Source of the DNA: Agathobaculum sp. NTUH-O15-33
GTDB taxonomy: Bacteria; Bacillota; Clostridia; Oscillospirales; Butyricicoccaceae
NCBI RefSeq assembly: GCF_033193315.1
Contig: NZ_CP136187.1
Span: 1,922,001-1,986,000, forward strand
DNA length: 64,000 nucleotides
Direction: 5' to 3'
The notes under the pieces were generated by a model, which worked only from the letters and a program-made list of their open reading frames with translations, made no database searches and had not been told where the DNA came from. Position numbers and translations under genes: made by a program. This document shows, piece by piece, positions 14,401 through 22,426 of the stretch (positions within the stretch are counted from its first letter, which is position 1; each line of letters opens with the position of its first letter).

Positions 14401-15973
14401 ATTGCGCTACGGCTGTTTGAAAAATGTCCTCAAACGCCTGAGAAATGCGCCCGGTCGGCGGATAAATGTTGTAAAGCAGGTTGTGATCATATCCTTCGTA
14501 GATATGAACGGACAAATTGGTTTTTCCCTTGTCCGCAAAGCTCTTTTCGATCGCGCGCACCCCGGCCACATCGCAGTTCTGATCGGCTGTGCCGTGGAAA
14601 ATGGTGATCGGCAGATCGAGCTTCGGCAAGGTTTCCCGGTTGGGCGCCAGCTTTTCATGCGCTTGGAACCACGCGCTGGTCAGGCGCACAGGATAGTTTT
14701 GAGCCAGCCACTCGTCGTCGCCGCGCTCGATCGCGTCATACAGCGCCTTTTTGCCGGGTTCCAGCATGATCGCCAGATCAGCGGTGGTGATTGTCCCATC
14801 CTGATTGAGATCGATAGCGGAAAAGTCGGTGTTTTGCAGCACGCTTGTAACGATCCCATAGGGATCGGCCTTGTATTCGGCTTCCGAGATTGCGCCGTCG
14901 CCGTCGGTATCGAAATATAGGCGATAGAAGATCATGCTCGATTCGCCGGATTGCTGCCATTCCAAGATTTCGTCCAGCCGGTCGTTACAGTACCCCGCAA
15001 GCAGCAAGCCGCTGATCTGGTCGCTGAACCGTTCGGCGGCAAGCGGCGCGATGATCGTACCCTCGCTCCAGCCCAGCAGATAGATCTTCGCGTCTTTCAG
15101 ACGAGGCTCCTGCCGCAAAACACCGATCCACTCGCCGATATCGCTGACGCTGGTTTCAGGCAGATACGTGCGGTAGACGTTCTCGTCGATCGAATCATAC
15201 ATAGGCGGCTGATCGCCAATGCTGACGCCGCGCGTATTATACCGGAAAAAACCGATCCGCCGCGCGCCGAACTGCTCGGCAAACAGATCAAAGTATTTGG
15301 CGTCCAGCGTGCCTTCACTGCGCCGGTTATCATAGGTATTGGGGCCCGAACCGTTGACGAACAGCACAAGCTTATCGACTGCGCCGTCGCCAGCGGGCAG
15401 GTCCAGCTTGCCGGTGAGGGATACGCCGTCCGCCGCCGTATGTGTTTTCACTTCGGCGTCGCGGCGCATTAGGTCTTGATCAACTGTGGCGTAATAAACG
15501 GCGGCTTCGCCGCGTGTGATCGGGGCGTTGCTATCCTGTCCGTTTAGGGCAAGCCCTTTCTCGGGCAGACCCAGCCACGCGTGATACCGCGTGAGCATAG
15601 CGGCAAGCTCTTTGTGGGTAACGGTGCGGTCCGGCTCGAACGTGGTGTCGGTCGCGCCGCGCACCATGCCGTTCTGATGGGCCCACCCGAGATCCTTGGT
15701 ATAGTACGCATCGCCCCGCACATCGGTAAAGACGTCGGTCGGGACGCCGGTAGCGTGGGCCATGCGCGCGAGCACGGCAACGGCCTGCGCCCGAGTCAGC
15801 GGCGCGTCGGGTGAAAAGAGGTTCTCCTCGGTTCCGGAGAACAGTCCGTTTCCGGTCACATAGTCGATCGCTGCGCGGTCGGAGCGGCTTTGCGGCACAT
15901 CGTCAAAGCTTGCGAAAGCACTGGGTAACAGCAAAGCGCCCAGCAGGGGCAATAAAATGAGCTTACGCTTCAT
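14399..15973 (-). CDS. Cell-surface SLH-domain alpha/beta hydrolase with an inserted EF-hand pair
   Basis: A 524-residue protein. ATG 15973 follows AGAGGTG and overlaps the upstream gene's stop by 4 bases. Residues 1-22 are a signal peptide. About 25-185 hold S-layer homology repeats (FDDVPQS...AIDYVTGNGLFSG, FTDVRG...WAHQNGMVRG, PITRGEAA). The hydrolase follows: LVLFVNGSGPNTYDNRR, nucleophile Ser in LLGWSEGTIIAP, acid in FHGTADQNCD and His in YEGYDHNLL. Between nucleophile and acid lie two calcium loops, DTDGDGAISEAEY and DLNQDGTITTADL, like dockerin/EF-hands. It is probably a wall-anchored esterase or peptidase; the substrate is unknown. Confidence 0.88.
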   Translation of the reverse strand: MKRKLILLPLLGALLLPSAFASFDDVPQSRSDRAAIDYVTGNGLFSGTEENLFSPDAPLTRAQAVAVLARMAHATGVPTDVFTDVRGDAYYTKDLGWAHQNGMVRGATDTTFEPDRTVTHKELAAMLTRYHAWLGLPEKGLALNGQDSNAPITRGEAAVYYATVDQDLMRRDAEVKTHTAADGVSLTGKLDLPAGDGAVDKLVLFVNGSGPNTYDNRRSEGTLDAKYFDLFAEQFGARRIGFFRYNTRGVSIGDQPPMYDSIDENVYRTYLPETSVSDIGEWIGVLRQEPRLKDAKIYLLGWSEGTIIAPLAAERFSDQISGLLLAGYCNDRLDEILEWQQSGESSMIFYRLYFDTDGDGAISEAEYKADPYGIVTSVLQNTDFSAIDLNQDGTITTADLAIMLEPGKKALYDAIERGDDEWLAQNYPVRLTSAWFQAHEKLAPNRETLPKLDLPITIFHGTADQNCDVAGVRAIEKSFADKGKTNLSVHIYEGYDHNLLYNIYPPTGRISQAFEDIFQTAVAQ

Positions 15974-16539
15974 ATGACACCTCTCGTTTCGTGGTTAATC
16001 ACGATCATTTGCAGGCTGGCCATGACATCCAGCGCCTTATCGTGCAGCATCGGGTCAAAGCTGCGGCAGAGCGCGGCGTCCACCGTAATGACGGCTTCCG
16101 GCCACTGCGCCTGCATCAGCACAGCGTTGGAAATGACGCACATGTTGGTGACCACGCCGACCACAAGGATCTCGCGCAGATCGGGCAGCTCTTTTCCAAG
16201 TCGCACCAACTCGGCGGGCGGCATACCGAAGGTGTGCTTATTGACGGTGTGGATCTGGCTGTTGCAGCACGTTTCGCAGCAAAGCTCCTGCGTTTTGCCG
16301 TACAGCCGCCAGCCGCTGTTCTTGGGGTTGCAATGGGGTATGGGTAGCGCGCGTCCCTCGCGCGTTTCTAAATATTCATCGTCGTGCGTATCGTAGGTGA
16401 ACAGTACGTGATCGCCCTGCGCCAGATATTGCTGGGCCAAACGCGCGATGCCGCCGTCAATCGCGGCCGCGCCCTCAAAGCCGAGCGAACCCGTCACAAA
16501 ATCGTTTTGATAATCGATCACAGCAAGCAGCTTGGGCAT
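15970..16539 (-). CDS. Isochorismatase-family cysteine hydrolase (nicotinamidase-like)
   Basis: A 189-residue protein. ATG 16539 is preceded by AAGGGAGTG. The catalytic Asp is in AVIDYQNDFVTGSLG, the metal or substrate residues in YDTHDDEY, and the nucleophile Cys in GVVTNMCVISNAV. IPHCNPKNSGWRLYGK takes the place of the usual HC-x-GT segment of nicotinamidases, so the amide substrate is uncertain. It shares an ATGA overlap with the surface hydrolase gene downstream, so the two are translationally linked. Confidence 0.88.
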   Translation of the reverse strand: MPKLLAVIDYQNDFVTGSLGFEGAAAIDGGIARLAQQYLAQGDHVLFTYDTHDDEYLETREGRALPIPHCNPKNSGWRLYGKTQELCCETCCNSQIHTVNKHTFGMPPAELVRLGKELPDLREILVVGVVTNMCVISNAVLMQAQWPEAVITVDAALCRSFDPMLHDKALDVMASLQMIVINHETRGVI

Positions 16540-16569
16540 TGCCGGTCACACTCCCTTTCATTTTTCTTA

Positions 16570-16598
16570 AGTGTACCATGATTTTGCACCGCGCACAA
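16570..16598 (-). promoter_or_regulatory. Promoter of the cysteine hydrolase / surface hydrolase operon
   Basis: On the minus strand TTGTGC (16593-16598), 17 bp, TACACT (16570-16575) with an upstream TG. The start codon is about 31 bases downstream. Confidence 0.65.
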
Positions 16599-16606
16599 TG
16601 AATTTA

Positions 16607-16635
16607 TTGCGTCTAGAGCGAAAGCGGGATATAAT
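16607..16635 (+). promoter_or_regulatory. Promoter of the amidase-radA operon
   Basis: TTGCGT (16607-16612), 17 bp, TATAAT (16630-16635). It is divergent from the promoter at 16570-16598. Confidence 0.75.
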
Positions 16636-16692
16636 AAGTAACATAGCGCGCCCGGTACCGGCATAGGCTGGAAACCAAGGGGGTGCGCGGGT

Positions 16693-17397
16693 TTGAATCA
16701 TAAATTTGGGAAGCGTCTGCTCGCGGGCGGCTTGGCCGTGCTCGCGGTGCTTGCCGCGCGCGGCGGGAGCCGGGCGGTCCGCGCCGCAGCGGAAGCGGCG
16801 GAAACGCCGCCGACATTGGTGATCGACGCCGGTCACGGCGGCTTTGACGGCGGCGCGATCGGCGCGACCGGTACGACCGAGCAGGATATCAACCTGTCGA
16901 TCGCGCAACGCGTACAGGCGCTCGCCGGCTTTTTCGGCGTGCGTACCGCGATGACGCGGGACAGCAGCGAGGCGCTTGATTATAACGCGGGCCGGTCGGT
17001 GCGGGAAAATAAGGTGACGGATATCAAGGCGCGGGAAAAGATTGTGGCGGACACAGTAAATCCTGTCTTTTTGAGCATTCACCTCAACAAGTTCACCGAT
17101 CCGCAGTATCATGGCGCGCAGGTGTTCTATTCGCCCAACCACGCGGACAGCAAGACACTGGCCGAACTGCTGCAAAACGATCTGATCGCGGGCGCCGACC
17201 CGGAAAACCACCGGCAGGCCAAGCAGGCCGAAAAAACGATCTATTTAATGAAAAAACTCAACTGCCCGGCGGTGATCGTCGAATGCGGCTTTTTATCCAA
17301 TCCCGCGGAGGAAAAGCTGCTTGCGCAGGAGGAATACCATAAAAAACTCGCCGTTTGTATCGTCAGCGGATACCTGCACTATCAAAACGGCGCTTGA
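16693..17397 (+). CDS. cwlD: N-acetylmuramoyl-L-alanine amidase (CwlD-like)
   Basis: A 234-residue protein with a TTG start at 16693 behind AAGGGGGTG. An N-terminal hydrophobic segment acts as signal or anchor, then comes an Amidase_3 domain. Zinc ligands are visible in VIDAGHGGFDGGAIG, a glutamate around TEQDINLSIA, FLSIHLNKF, and the catalytic glutamate in VIVECGFLSNP. Size and single-domain layout fit CwlD, which trims muramic acid side chains during spore cortex synthesis, but other housekeeping amidases look alike. radA follows after 10 bp. Confidence 0.88.
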   Translation: MNHKFGKRLLAGGLAVLAVLAARGGSRAVRAAAEAAETPPTLVIDAGHGGFDGGAIGATGTTEQDINLSIAQRVQALAGFFGVRTAMTRDSSEALDYNAGRSVRENKVTDIKAREKIVADTVNPVFLSIHLNKFTDPQYHGAQVFYSPNHADSKTLAELLQNDLIAGADPENHRQAKQAEKTIYLMKKLNCPAVIVECGFLSNPAEEKLLAQEEYHKKLAVCIVSGYLHYQNGA

Positions 17398-17407
17398 CGG
17401 AGGAATT

Positions 17408-18763
17408 ATGAAACAAAAAACGGTGTATTTATGCGGCGATTGCGGCTATGAAAGCGCAAAATGGTACGGCAAATGCCCAAGCTGCGGCGCATGGAATACG
17501 ATGAGCGAATATAAGGTGCAGCCGGAACCCGCCACGCGCGGTGTGACCAGCTTTGCGCGCGGCGCGTCGCGCCCGGCGCTGCTTCAGGAGATCGCGGTCG
17601 ACGACGAGGCGCGTTTTTATTCCGGCATCGGCGAGCTGGACCGCGTGCTCGGCGGCGGCGCGGTTCACGGCTCGTTCGTACTGGTCGGCGGCGAACCCGG
17701 TATCGGCAAATCGACGCTCTTGCTGCAAATGTGTCAGGAGATGTGTAAAAACGCCAAGGTGCTATATGTTTCAGGCGAGGAATCGCTGCGGCAGATCAAG
17801 CTGCGCGCGTCGCGCCTTAAAATAGCCTCATCCAATCTGTTCGTGCTGGCTGAAACCGATATGGAGCAAATTCTCAGTGAAACCGAGATGCTTTCGCCCG
17901 ATATCCTGATCGTCGACTCGATCCAGACCGTTTACAAGCGCGATCTGACCGCCGCGCCGGGCGGCACCACGCAGATCAAGGAATGCGCGATGAGCCTGAT
18001 GCAATATGCAAAGAATAAAAACGTGACGATCTTTATCGTCGGCCATGTCAATAAGGAGGGCACGCTCGCGGGCCCTAAAATCTTGGAACACATGGTCGAT
18101 TGCGTGCTCTACTTCGAGGGGGAACAGGCGGGCCCGTTCCGTTGCCTGCGGGCGGCGAAAAACCGCTACGGCTCGACGAATGAGATCGGCGTGTTTGAAA
18201 TGAGCGACCACGGCCTGCTTGAGGTGCAGAATCCCTCCGCCGCCATGCTTGCCGGCCACCCGAGCGGCGCTTCGGGCAACTGTATCGTCTGCGTGATGGA
18301 GGGCAGCCGTCCCATGCTGGCGGAGGTGCAGGCCCTCGCGGCTAAAACACAGTTCGGTATGCCGCGACGCACGGCGGCGGGTGTGGATTACAACCGCATG
18401 GTGCTGCTGCTCGCCATTTTGGAAAAGCGGTGCGGGCTGTTCCTCTCTTCTTCGGATGTGTATGTCAACGTTGTCGGCGGTATGCGGCTCGACGAGCCCG
18501 CGGTCGATCTTCCCATGGTGCTCGCCATTGCATCGAGTTTTCGGGACAAGCCCTTGCCGGAGGGCGTGATGAGCTTTGGCGAGATCGGACTGACCGGGGA
18601 GCTGCGCGCGGTATCGAACGCTTCCCAGCGCATTGGCGAAGCGTACCGGCTCGGCTTCCACACCTGTGTCATGCCTGATCAGGAGCTAAGCGATAAGCTG
18701 CCGGGCAAAATGAATATCGTGCGCGTCAAAACCGTGGGCGAGGCGATCAGCGCGGTGCTGTAA
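17408..18763 (+). CDS. radA: DNA repair protein RadA
   Basis: A 451-residue protein of normal length. ATG 17408 follows GGAGG; an upstream in-frame extension overlaps the amidase gene. It has a zinc finger CGDCGYES...KCPSCGAW (residues 8-28), Walker A GGEPGIGKSTLL, Walker B ILIVDSIQT, the RadA signature KNRYGSTNEIGVF, and a LonC-like C-terminal domain (SSDVYVNVVGGMRLDEPAVDL). It is a RecA-related helicase that processes recombination intermediates. Confidence 0.96.
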   Translation: MKQKTVYLCGDCGYESAKWYGKCPSCGAWNTMSEYKVQPEPATRGVTSFARGASRPALLQEIAVDDEARFYSGIGELDRVLGGGAVHGSFVLVGGEPGIGKSTLLLQMCQEMCKNAKVLYVSGEESLRQIKLRASRLKIASSNLFVLAETDMEQILSETEMLSPDILIVDSIQTVYKRDLTAAPGGTTQIKECAMSLMQYAKNKNVTIFIVGHVNKEGTLAGPKILEHMVDCVLYFEGEQAGPFRCLRAAKNRYGSTNEIGVFEMSDHGLLEVQNPSAAMLAGHPSGASGNCIVCVMEGSRPMLAEVQALAAKTQFGMPRRTAAGVDYNRMVLLLAILEKRCGLFLSSSDVYVNVVGGMRLDEPAVDLPMVLAIASSFRDKPLPEGVMSFGEIGLTGELRAVSNASQRIGEAYRLGFHTCVMPDQELSDKLPGKMNIVRVKTVGEAISAVL

Positions 18764-18781
18764 CTGAAATTTTCCAAGAGT

Positions 18782-18837
18782 AAAATCGGCCTTTTGCTGC
18801 AAACTATGTATAGTTAGCAGCGGGAGGTCGGTTTTTT
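18782..18837 (+). terminator. Terminator of radA whose 3' arm includes the next gene's ribosome binding site
   Basis: AAAATCGGCCT (18782-18792) pairs, with G-U wobbles, with AGGTCGGTTTT (18825-18834 region), enclosing a second stem at 18796-18821. TTTTTT follows. GGGAGG at 18822-18827, the Shine-Dalgarno sequence of the adaptor gene, is partly in the stem. Confidence 0.65.
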
Positions 18838-18839
18838 AT

Positions 18840-19808
18840 ATGGATAAAAAAGCGCGCGCCGTGCTCGGATTGACCGCGGCGCTTTTGTCATGTGTGCTTG
18901 CTTGGGCGTGGATGCAGCGCCCGACCGAGCCGCAGCGGGTGCGGGTCTCAAAGTCCTTTTCACAGGATATCTACAACAGCATTTCAGTGCCCGGCACGGT
19001 GGAAGCGGAAGCCTCGGCCGCCGTTGCGTCCGGTATAACGGGAGAGGTCGTCGCCCTGTGTGTGCAGGTGGGCGATACGGTGCGGGAAGGCGACGCGCTG
19101 TTTACCGTCGCACCGTCGGAGGAAAGCAACACACCCGCCATATCGGCGGCGGGGCTGGAGCAGGCCGTGCAGGTGCTCGCGGGCGCGGGCCAAGGCCGCA
19201 CGGCTGTGAGCGGCGCGGACGGTGTGGTGCGCGCATCCTGCGCGGGCACGGTGCTCTCGCTGCCGGTGGAAGGGCAAACGGTGTATCAGGGTCTGCCGGC
19301 GGCGCGTATCGCTGATTTGAGCAGCCTGTGCGTGCGTGCAAAGGTGCCCGAGACCTATGTGCAGCAGTTGAGCCTGAGCCAAAACGCGAATGTGACCGCG
19401 ACGGCGGCGGGGGACAGGGTATACGCGGCCACCGTGGGCTCGATCGCGCCGGTGGCGACGCGGGCGGTCAGCCTGACCGGAGAAAGCGGCACGGCCGAGG
19501 TGGAAGCGCTGCTTTCGCTGAACGGCAATCTGGACGGTTTGCGCCCCGGCTATTCCGTGACCGCAAAGATCTTTACCGATTATCATCCCGCGGCGGTGGT
19601 CGTGCCCTATGAGGCCGTGTTCCAGCAGGGGGAGCAGGAATATGTGTTCACCATAGAAAACGGCCGTGCACGTCGTACCGCGATAAAGACCGGGTATTTG
19701 CTCGAACAGGCGACCGAGGTAATCGAGGGCTTGGAAGCAAACTGCGCGGTCATCCTGTCGCCGCCCGAAACGCTGGGGGACGGCGACGCTGTGGAGGCGG
19801 CAGCGTGA
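18840..19808 (+). CDS. Membrane fusion / efflux adaptor protein (HlyD-MacA type)
   Basis: A 322-residue protein. ATG 18840 lies 12 bases after GGGAGG. An N-terminal signal anchor (about 7-24) is followed by a beta-barrel and a lipoyl-like hairpin: VPGTVEAEASAAVASGITGEV, VQVGDTVREGDALFTV, then DGVVRASCAGTVLSLPVEGQ. The coiled-coil hairpin between lipoyl halves is very short. It overlaps the permease gene by a GTGA, so the two form an efflux unit. No ATPase gene is adjacent. Confidence 0.87.
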   Translation: MDKKARAVLGLTAALLSCVLAWAWMQRPTEPQRVRVSKSFSQDIYNSISVPGTVEAEASAAVASGITGEVVALCVQVGDTVREGDALFTVAPSEESNTPAISAAGLEQAVQVLAGAGQGRTAVSGADGVVRASCAGTVLSLPVEGQTVYQGLPAARIADLSSLCVRAKVPETYVQQLSLSQNANVTATAAGDRVYAATVGSIAPVATRAVSLTGESGTAEVEALLSLNGNLDGLRPGYSVTAKIFTDYHPAAVVVPYEAVFQQGEQEYVFTIENGRARRTAIKTGYLLEQATEVIEGLEANCAVILSPPETLGDGDAVEAAA

Positions 19809-20980
19809 GGGCGGCGGACCAAATGCGTCTGGCCGCTTCTGGCCTGCGGCAAAATCCGGTTCGCACGCTGCTGTGCGCGCTTTCCGTTGCGGTCGGCACG
19901 GGCGCACTGATGCTGATCGCGGCGCTCGGCCTGTACGGGCAGGCACAGGTAGAGACCAGTCTGCGCACGCTGGGCGTAAGCGGGCTGACCGTGTATCTGG
20001 ATGATCACAAGGGAGGCAATACGATTTCCTCCGGCACGGCGGACGAGATAGAAAAGGCCCTTCCGCAGGTCGCGCGCGCCATGGCGATCAAAGCCAAGAC
20101 CGGCTCGGTGCGCGCGGGGCACGGCAATGCGAACGCGGTGTTTCTCGGTGTGGACGAGAAGCTGGGCGAGGTGATGCAGCTAGAACTAGTGGCGGGCTCG
20201 CTCCTTTCCGAACGGCAGGCCGCTTTTGGGGAAAACGCCGTGATCATAGACGACGGGCTGGCCCGTTCGCTTTATGGGCGGGATAATATCGTGGGCCGGC
20301 AGGTGCGGCTGCGAATTGAGGGGCGCGACGCGTACTACACCGTGCAGGGCGTCGTCAAGGCGCAGACCGGCGCGCTTGGCGGCACGCTCAGCGCGTTCGC
20401 GCCGCATTTGGTCTATTTGCCCTATGCATGCCTTGCCACGCCCGAGGATACGGCGGATCAGGTATTCGTCAAATGCACGGCCGATGCCGCGCCCGGTACG
20501 GTCAGCACGCAGGTGGAGCGGTATTTGACCGACCGTAAACAGGTGAGCGGCACGGTGCGCGTACAAAACATGACCGGCATGGTGGATACCGTGCGCAGCC
20601 TTACGGGGCTGGTCACGGCGCTCTTCATCGCGGTGGGCGGCATTACGCTATGCGTCGCGCTGATCGGCGTCACGTGCAGCATGTTGGCCGCCGCGCATGA
20701 AAAAACCGAGGAGATCGGCGTGTTTCTCGCTTTGGGCGCGCAGCGGGGCGATATCCTGCGTATTTTTCTGATACAGTCCGTCTTGCTCTGTCTGCTCGGC
20801 GGCCTGTGCGGGTTGGGGCTGGCGGCGGGCCTTTTGTATTTCGGCGCGTCGATCCTGCCGCCGGGCCTTCCGCTTTGCGCGGCGCTCCTGCTGCTTTCCG
20901 CCGGGTGCGGCGCGCTGGCGGGGCTTTTGCCCGCGGTTCGGGCGGCCCAGCTCAGCCCCGTGGACGCGATGCGGAAATAG
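19805..20980 (+). CDS. MacB-type ABC transporter permease (FtsX fold)
   Basis: A 391-residue protein with a GTG start overlapping the adaptor's stop. TM1 (about 22-44, LLCALSVAVGTGALMLIAAL) is followed by a large extracytoplasmic domain of about 230 residues and three C-terminal helices (LVTALFIAVGGITLCVALIGV, then two after EKTEEIGVFLALGAQRGDILRIF). This is the MacB_PCD plus FtsX arrangement. It lacks its own ATP-binding domain, and the usual third gene (ATPase) is missing; pyrB follows. Confidence 0.87.
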   Translation: MRAADQMRLAASGLRQNPVRTLLCALSVAVGTGALMLIAALGLYGQAQVETSLRTLGVSGLTVYLDDHKGGNTISSGTADEIEKALPQVARAMAIKAKTGSVRAGHGNANAVFLGVDEKLGEVMQLELVAGSLLSERQAAFGENAVIIDDGLARSLYGRDNIVGRQVRLRIEGRDAYYTVQGVVKAQTGALGGTLSAFAPHLVYLPYACLATPEDTADQVFVKCTADAAPGTVSTQVERYLTDRKQVSGTVRVQNMTGMVDTVRSLTGLVTALFIAVGGITLCVALIGVTCSMLAAAHEKTEEIGVFLALGAQRGDILRIFLIQSVLLCLLGGLCGLGLAAGLLYFGASILPPGLPLCAALLLLSAGCGALAGLLPAVRAAQLSPVDAMRK

Positions 20981-21047
20981 CCCTTTCCTTCTCTTACCCA
21001 TTGTGGTAGAATAAAACGAGAAAAAAGTAGAGAAAGGGCGACGCCAC

Positions 21048-22109
21048 ATGCGGCACATCATCGATCTAAGCGACCTGACGGAAAAGGAATTTTCCGATCT
21101 TTATAAGCTGACCACCAATATCATCGACCGTCCGGAGGGCTATACGGACGCTTGCCGCGGCAAGGTGCTGGGCAGCCTGTTTTACGAGCCTTCGACCCGT
21201 ACTAACCTTTCCTTTTCCACCGCGATGATGCGGCTGGGCGGCAGCGTGGTCGGCTTTTCCGATCCCGGCTCGTCCTCCACGGCCAAGGGCGAAACGCTCA
21301 AGGACACCATCCGCATGGTATCGAGCTACACCGACCTGATCGTGATGCGCAACCCGCGCGAGGGCGCGGCGGCGGCGGCTTCGCTGTATTCTCCGGTGCC
21401 GGTGATCAACGCGGGCGACGGCGGCCATCTGCACCCGACGCAGACGCTAACCGACATGGTCACCATTTTGCGTCTGCGCGGCTCGGCGGATCATATGAAG
21501 ATCGGTCTGTGCGGGGATTTGAAATATGGGCGAACCGTGCATTCGCTGCTGCACTTTCTGGAACGCTACCGAGACGTGCAGATCTATCTGATCGCGCCCG
21601 ACGCTTTGCAGCTGCCGGATTACATGGTGCAGTTTTTAAAAGCGCGAAACATGCCGTTTTGCGAGGTCAAAAGTGTGGATGAAGCGTTGCCCGAGCTTGA
21701 TGTGCTGTACATGACGCGCATTCAGCGCGAACGCTTTACCGACGCGCAGGAATATGAAAATCTTGAAGGCAATTATCAGCTGACCGCTGAAAAACTAAAG
21801 CGGGCGAAAAAAGATCTGCTCGTGCTGCATCCGCTACCGCGTGTGGACGAGATCGCGCAGGACGTGGACGACGATCCGCGCGCGGTCTACTTCCGTCAGG
21901 CGCGGTTCGGCATGTTTGGCCGCATGGCGCTGCTGCTGACGCTGTCCAAGCTGCCTTTTATCCACGCGGAACGGCAGCCGATCGGCGCGCAAGGCGTCAA
22001 ATGTTCCAACTATAAGTGTATCACCCATACCGAGCCTTATTTGCCGCTCGCGGGCCGGGCAGGAGAGCGCTGCCCCTACTGCGACGCCGCGCTGGAACTG
22101 CTTTTATAA
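21048..22109 (+). CDS. pyrB: Aspartate carbamoyltransferase with a PyrI-like zinc-ribbon tail
   Basis: A 353-residue protein. The catalytic chain (about 1-305) condenses carbamoyl phosphate and aspartate in pyrimidine synthesis, with FYEPSTRTNLSFSTAM, SSSTAKGET, HPTQTLTDM, and HPLPRVDEI motifs. Residues about 310-353 add VKCSNYKCITHTE...GERCPYCDAALELLL, which matches the four-cysteine zinc domain of the regulatory subunit PyrI (CxxxxC...CxxC). The N-terminal nucleotide-binding part of PyrI is absent. The ribosome binding site is weak (AAAGGG). An extended -10 (TG-G-TAGAAT) ends at about 21012. Confidence 0.94.
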   Translation: MRHIIDLSDLTEKEFSDLYKLTTNIIDRPEGYTDACRGKVLGSLFYEPSTRTNLSFSTAMMRLGGSVVGFSDPGSSSTAKGETLKDTIRMVSSYTDLIVMRNPREGAAAAASLYSPVPVINAGDGGHLHPTQTLTDMVTILRLRGSADHMKIGLCGDLKYGRTVHSLLHFLERYRDVQIYLIAPDALQLPDYMVQFLKARNMPFCEVKSVDEALPELDVLYMTRIQRERFTDAQEYENLEGNYQLTAEKLKRAKKDLLVLHPLPRVDEIAQDVDDDPRAVYFRQARFGMFGRMALLLTLSKLPFIHAERQPIGAQGVKCSNYKCITHTEPYLPLAGRAGERCPYCDAALELLL

Positions 22110-22114
22110 ACATT

Positions 22115-22148
22115 ACAGCCTGCCGAAAAACGGCAGGCTGTGTTGTTT
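22115..22148 (+). terminator. Terminator of pyrB
   Basis: An 11-bp perfect stem (22115-22125 with 22131-22141) with an AAAAA loop and T-rich tail. Confidence 0.85.
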
Positions 22149-22172
22149 GTATCTTATGCGCAGAAGGCCGCA

Positions 22173-22424
22173 TCAAGCTTGATCTTTCCAGTTCCACCAC
22201 TTGCATTTTTCGGGATCAGGGTTTTCCGTTTCCGCGAAATAGACCGCGCATCGGTATACATAGAGCACGCATCGGTCGACCGGTTGCCCGCGAAGGATGC
22301 ATTCGCGCTGGTACATCTCTTCCGGGTCCGCGCCGCGTAGGGAATCGATAGTCGTATAACCGAGCGCCAGTAAATCTTTTTCCGTTTGCTTGCCCACACT
22401 GGGGATCTTGCGAAGCTCGCCCAT
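22173..22424 (-). CDS. Cdd1 family helix-hairpin-helix protein
   Basis: An 83-residue protein. It starts at ATG 22424 (MGELRKIPSVGKQTEKDLL), two bases after the end of thiD, with the ribosome binding site inside thiD. The KIPSVGKQTEKDLLALGYTT segment is a helix-hairpin-helix, followed by the family-typical DPEEMYQRECILRG, DRCVLYVYRCAVYFAE and KCKWWNWKD. This is the Cdd1 (pathogenicity locus) family; the biochemical role is unknown and DNA binding is a guess from the fold. It is the last gene of the radical SAM-thiD operon. Confidence 0.88.
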   Translation of the reverse strand: MGELRKIPSVGKQTEKDLLALGYTTIDSLRGADPEEMYQRECILRGQPVDRCVLYVYRCAVYFAETENPDPEKCKWWNWKDQA

Positions 22425-22426
22425 GC

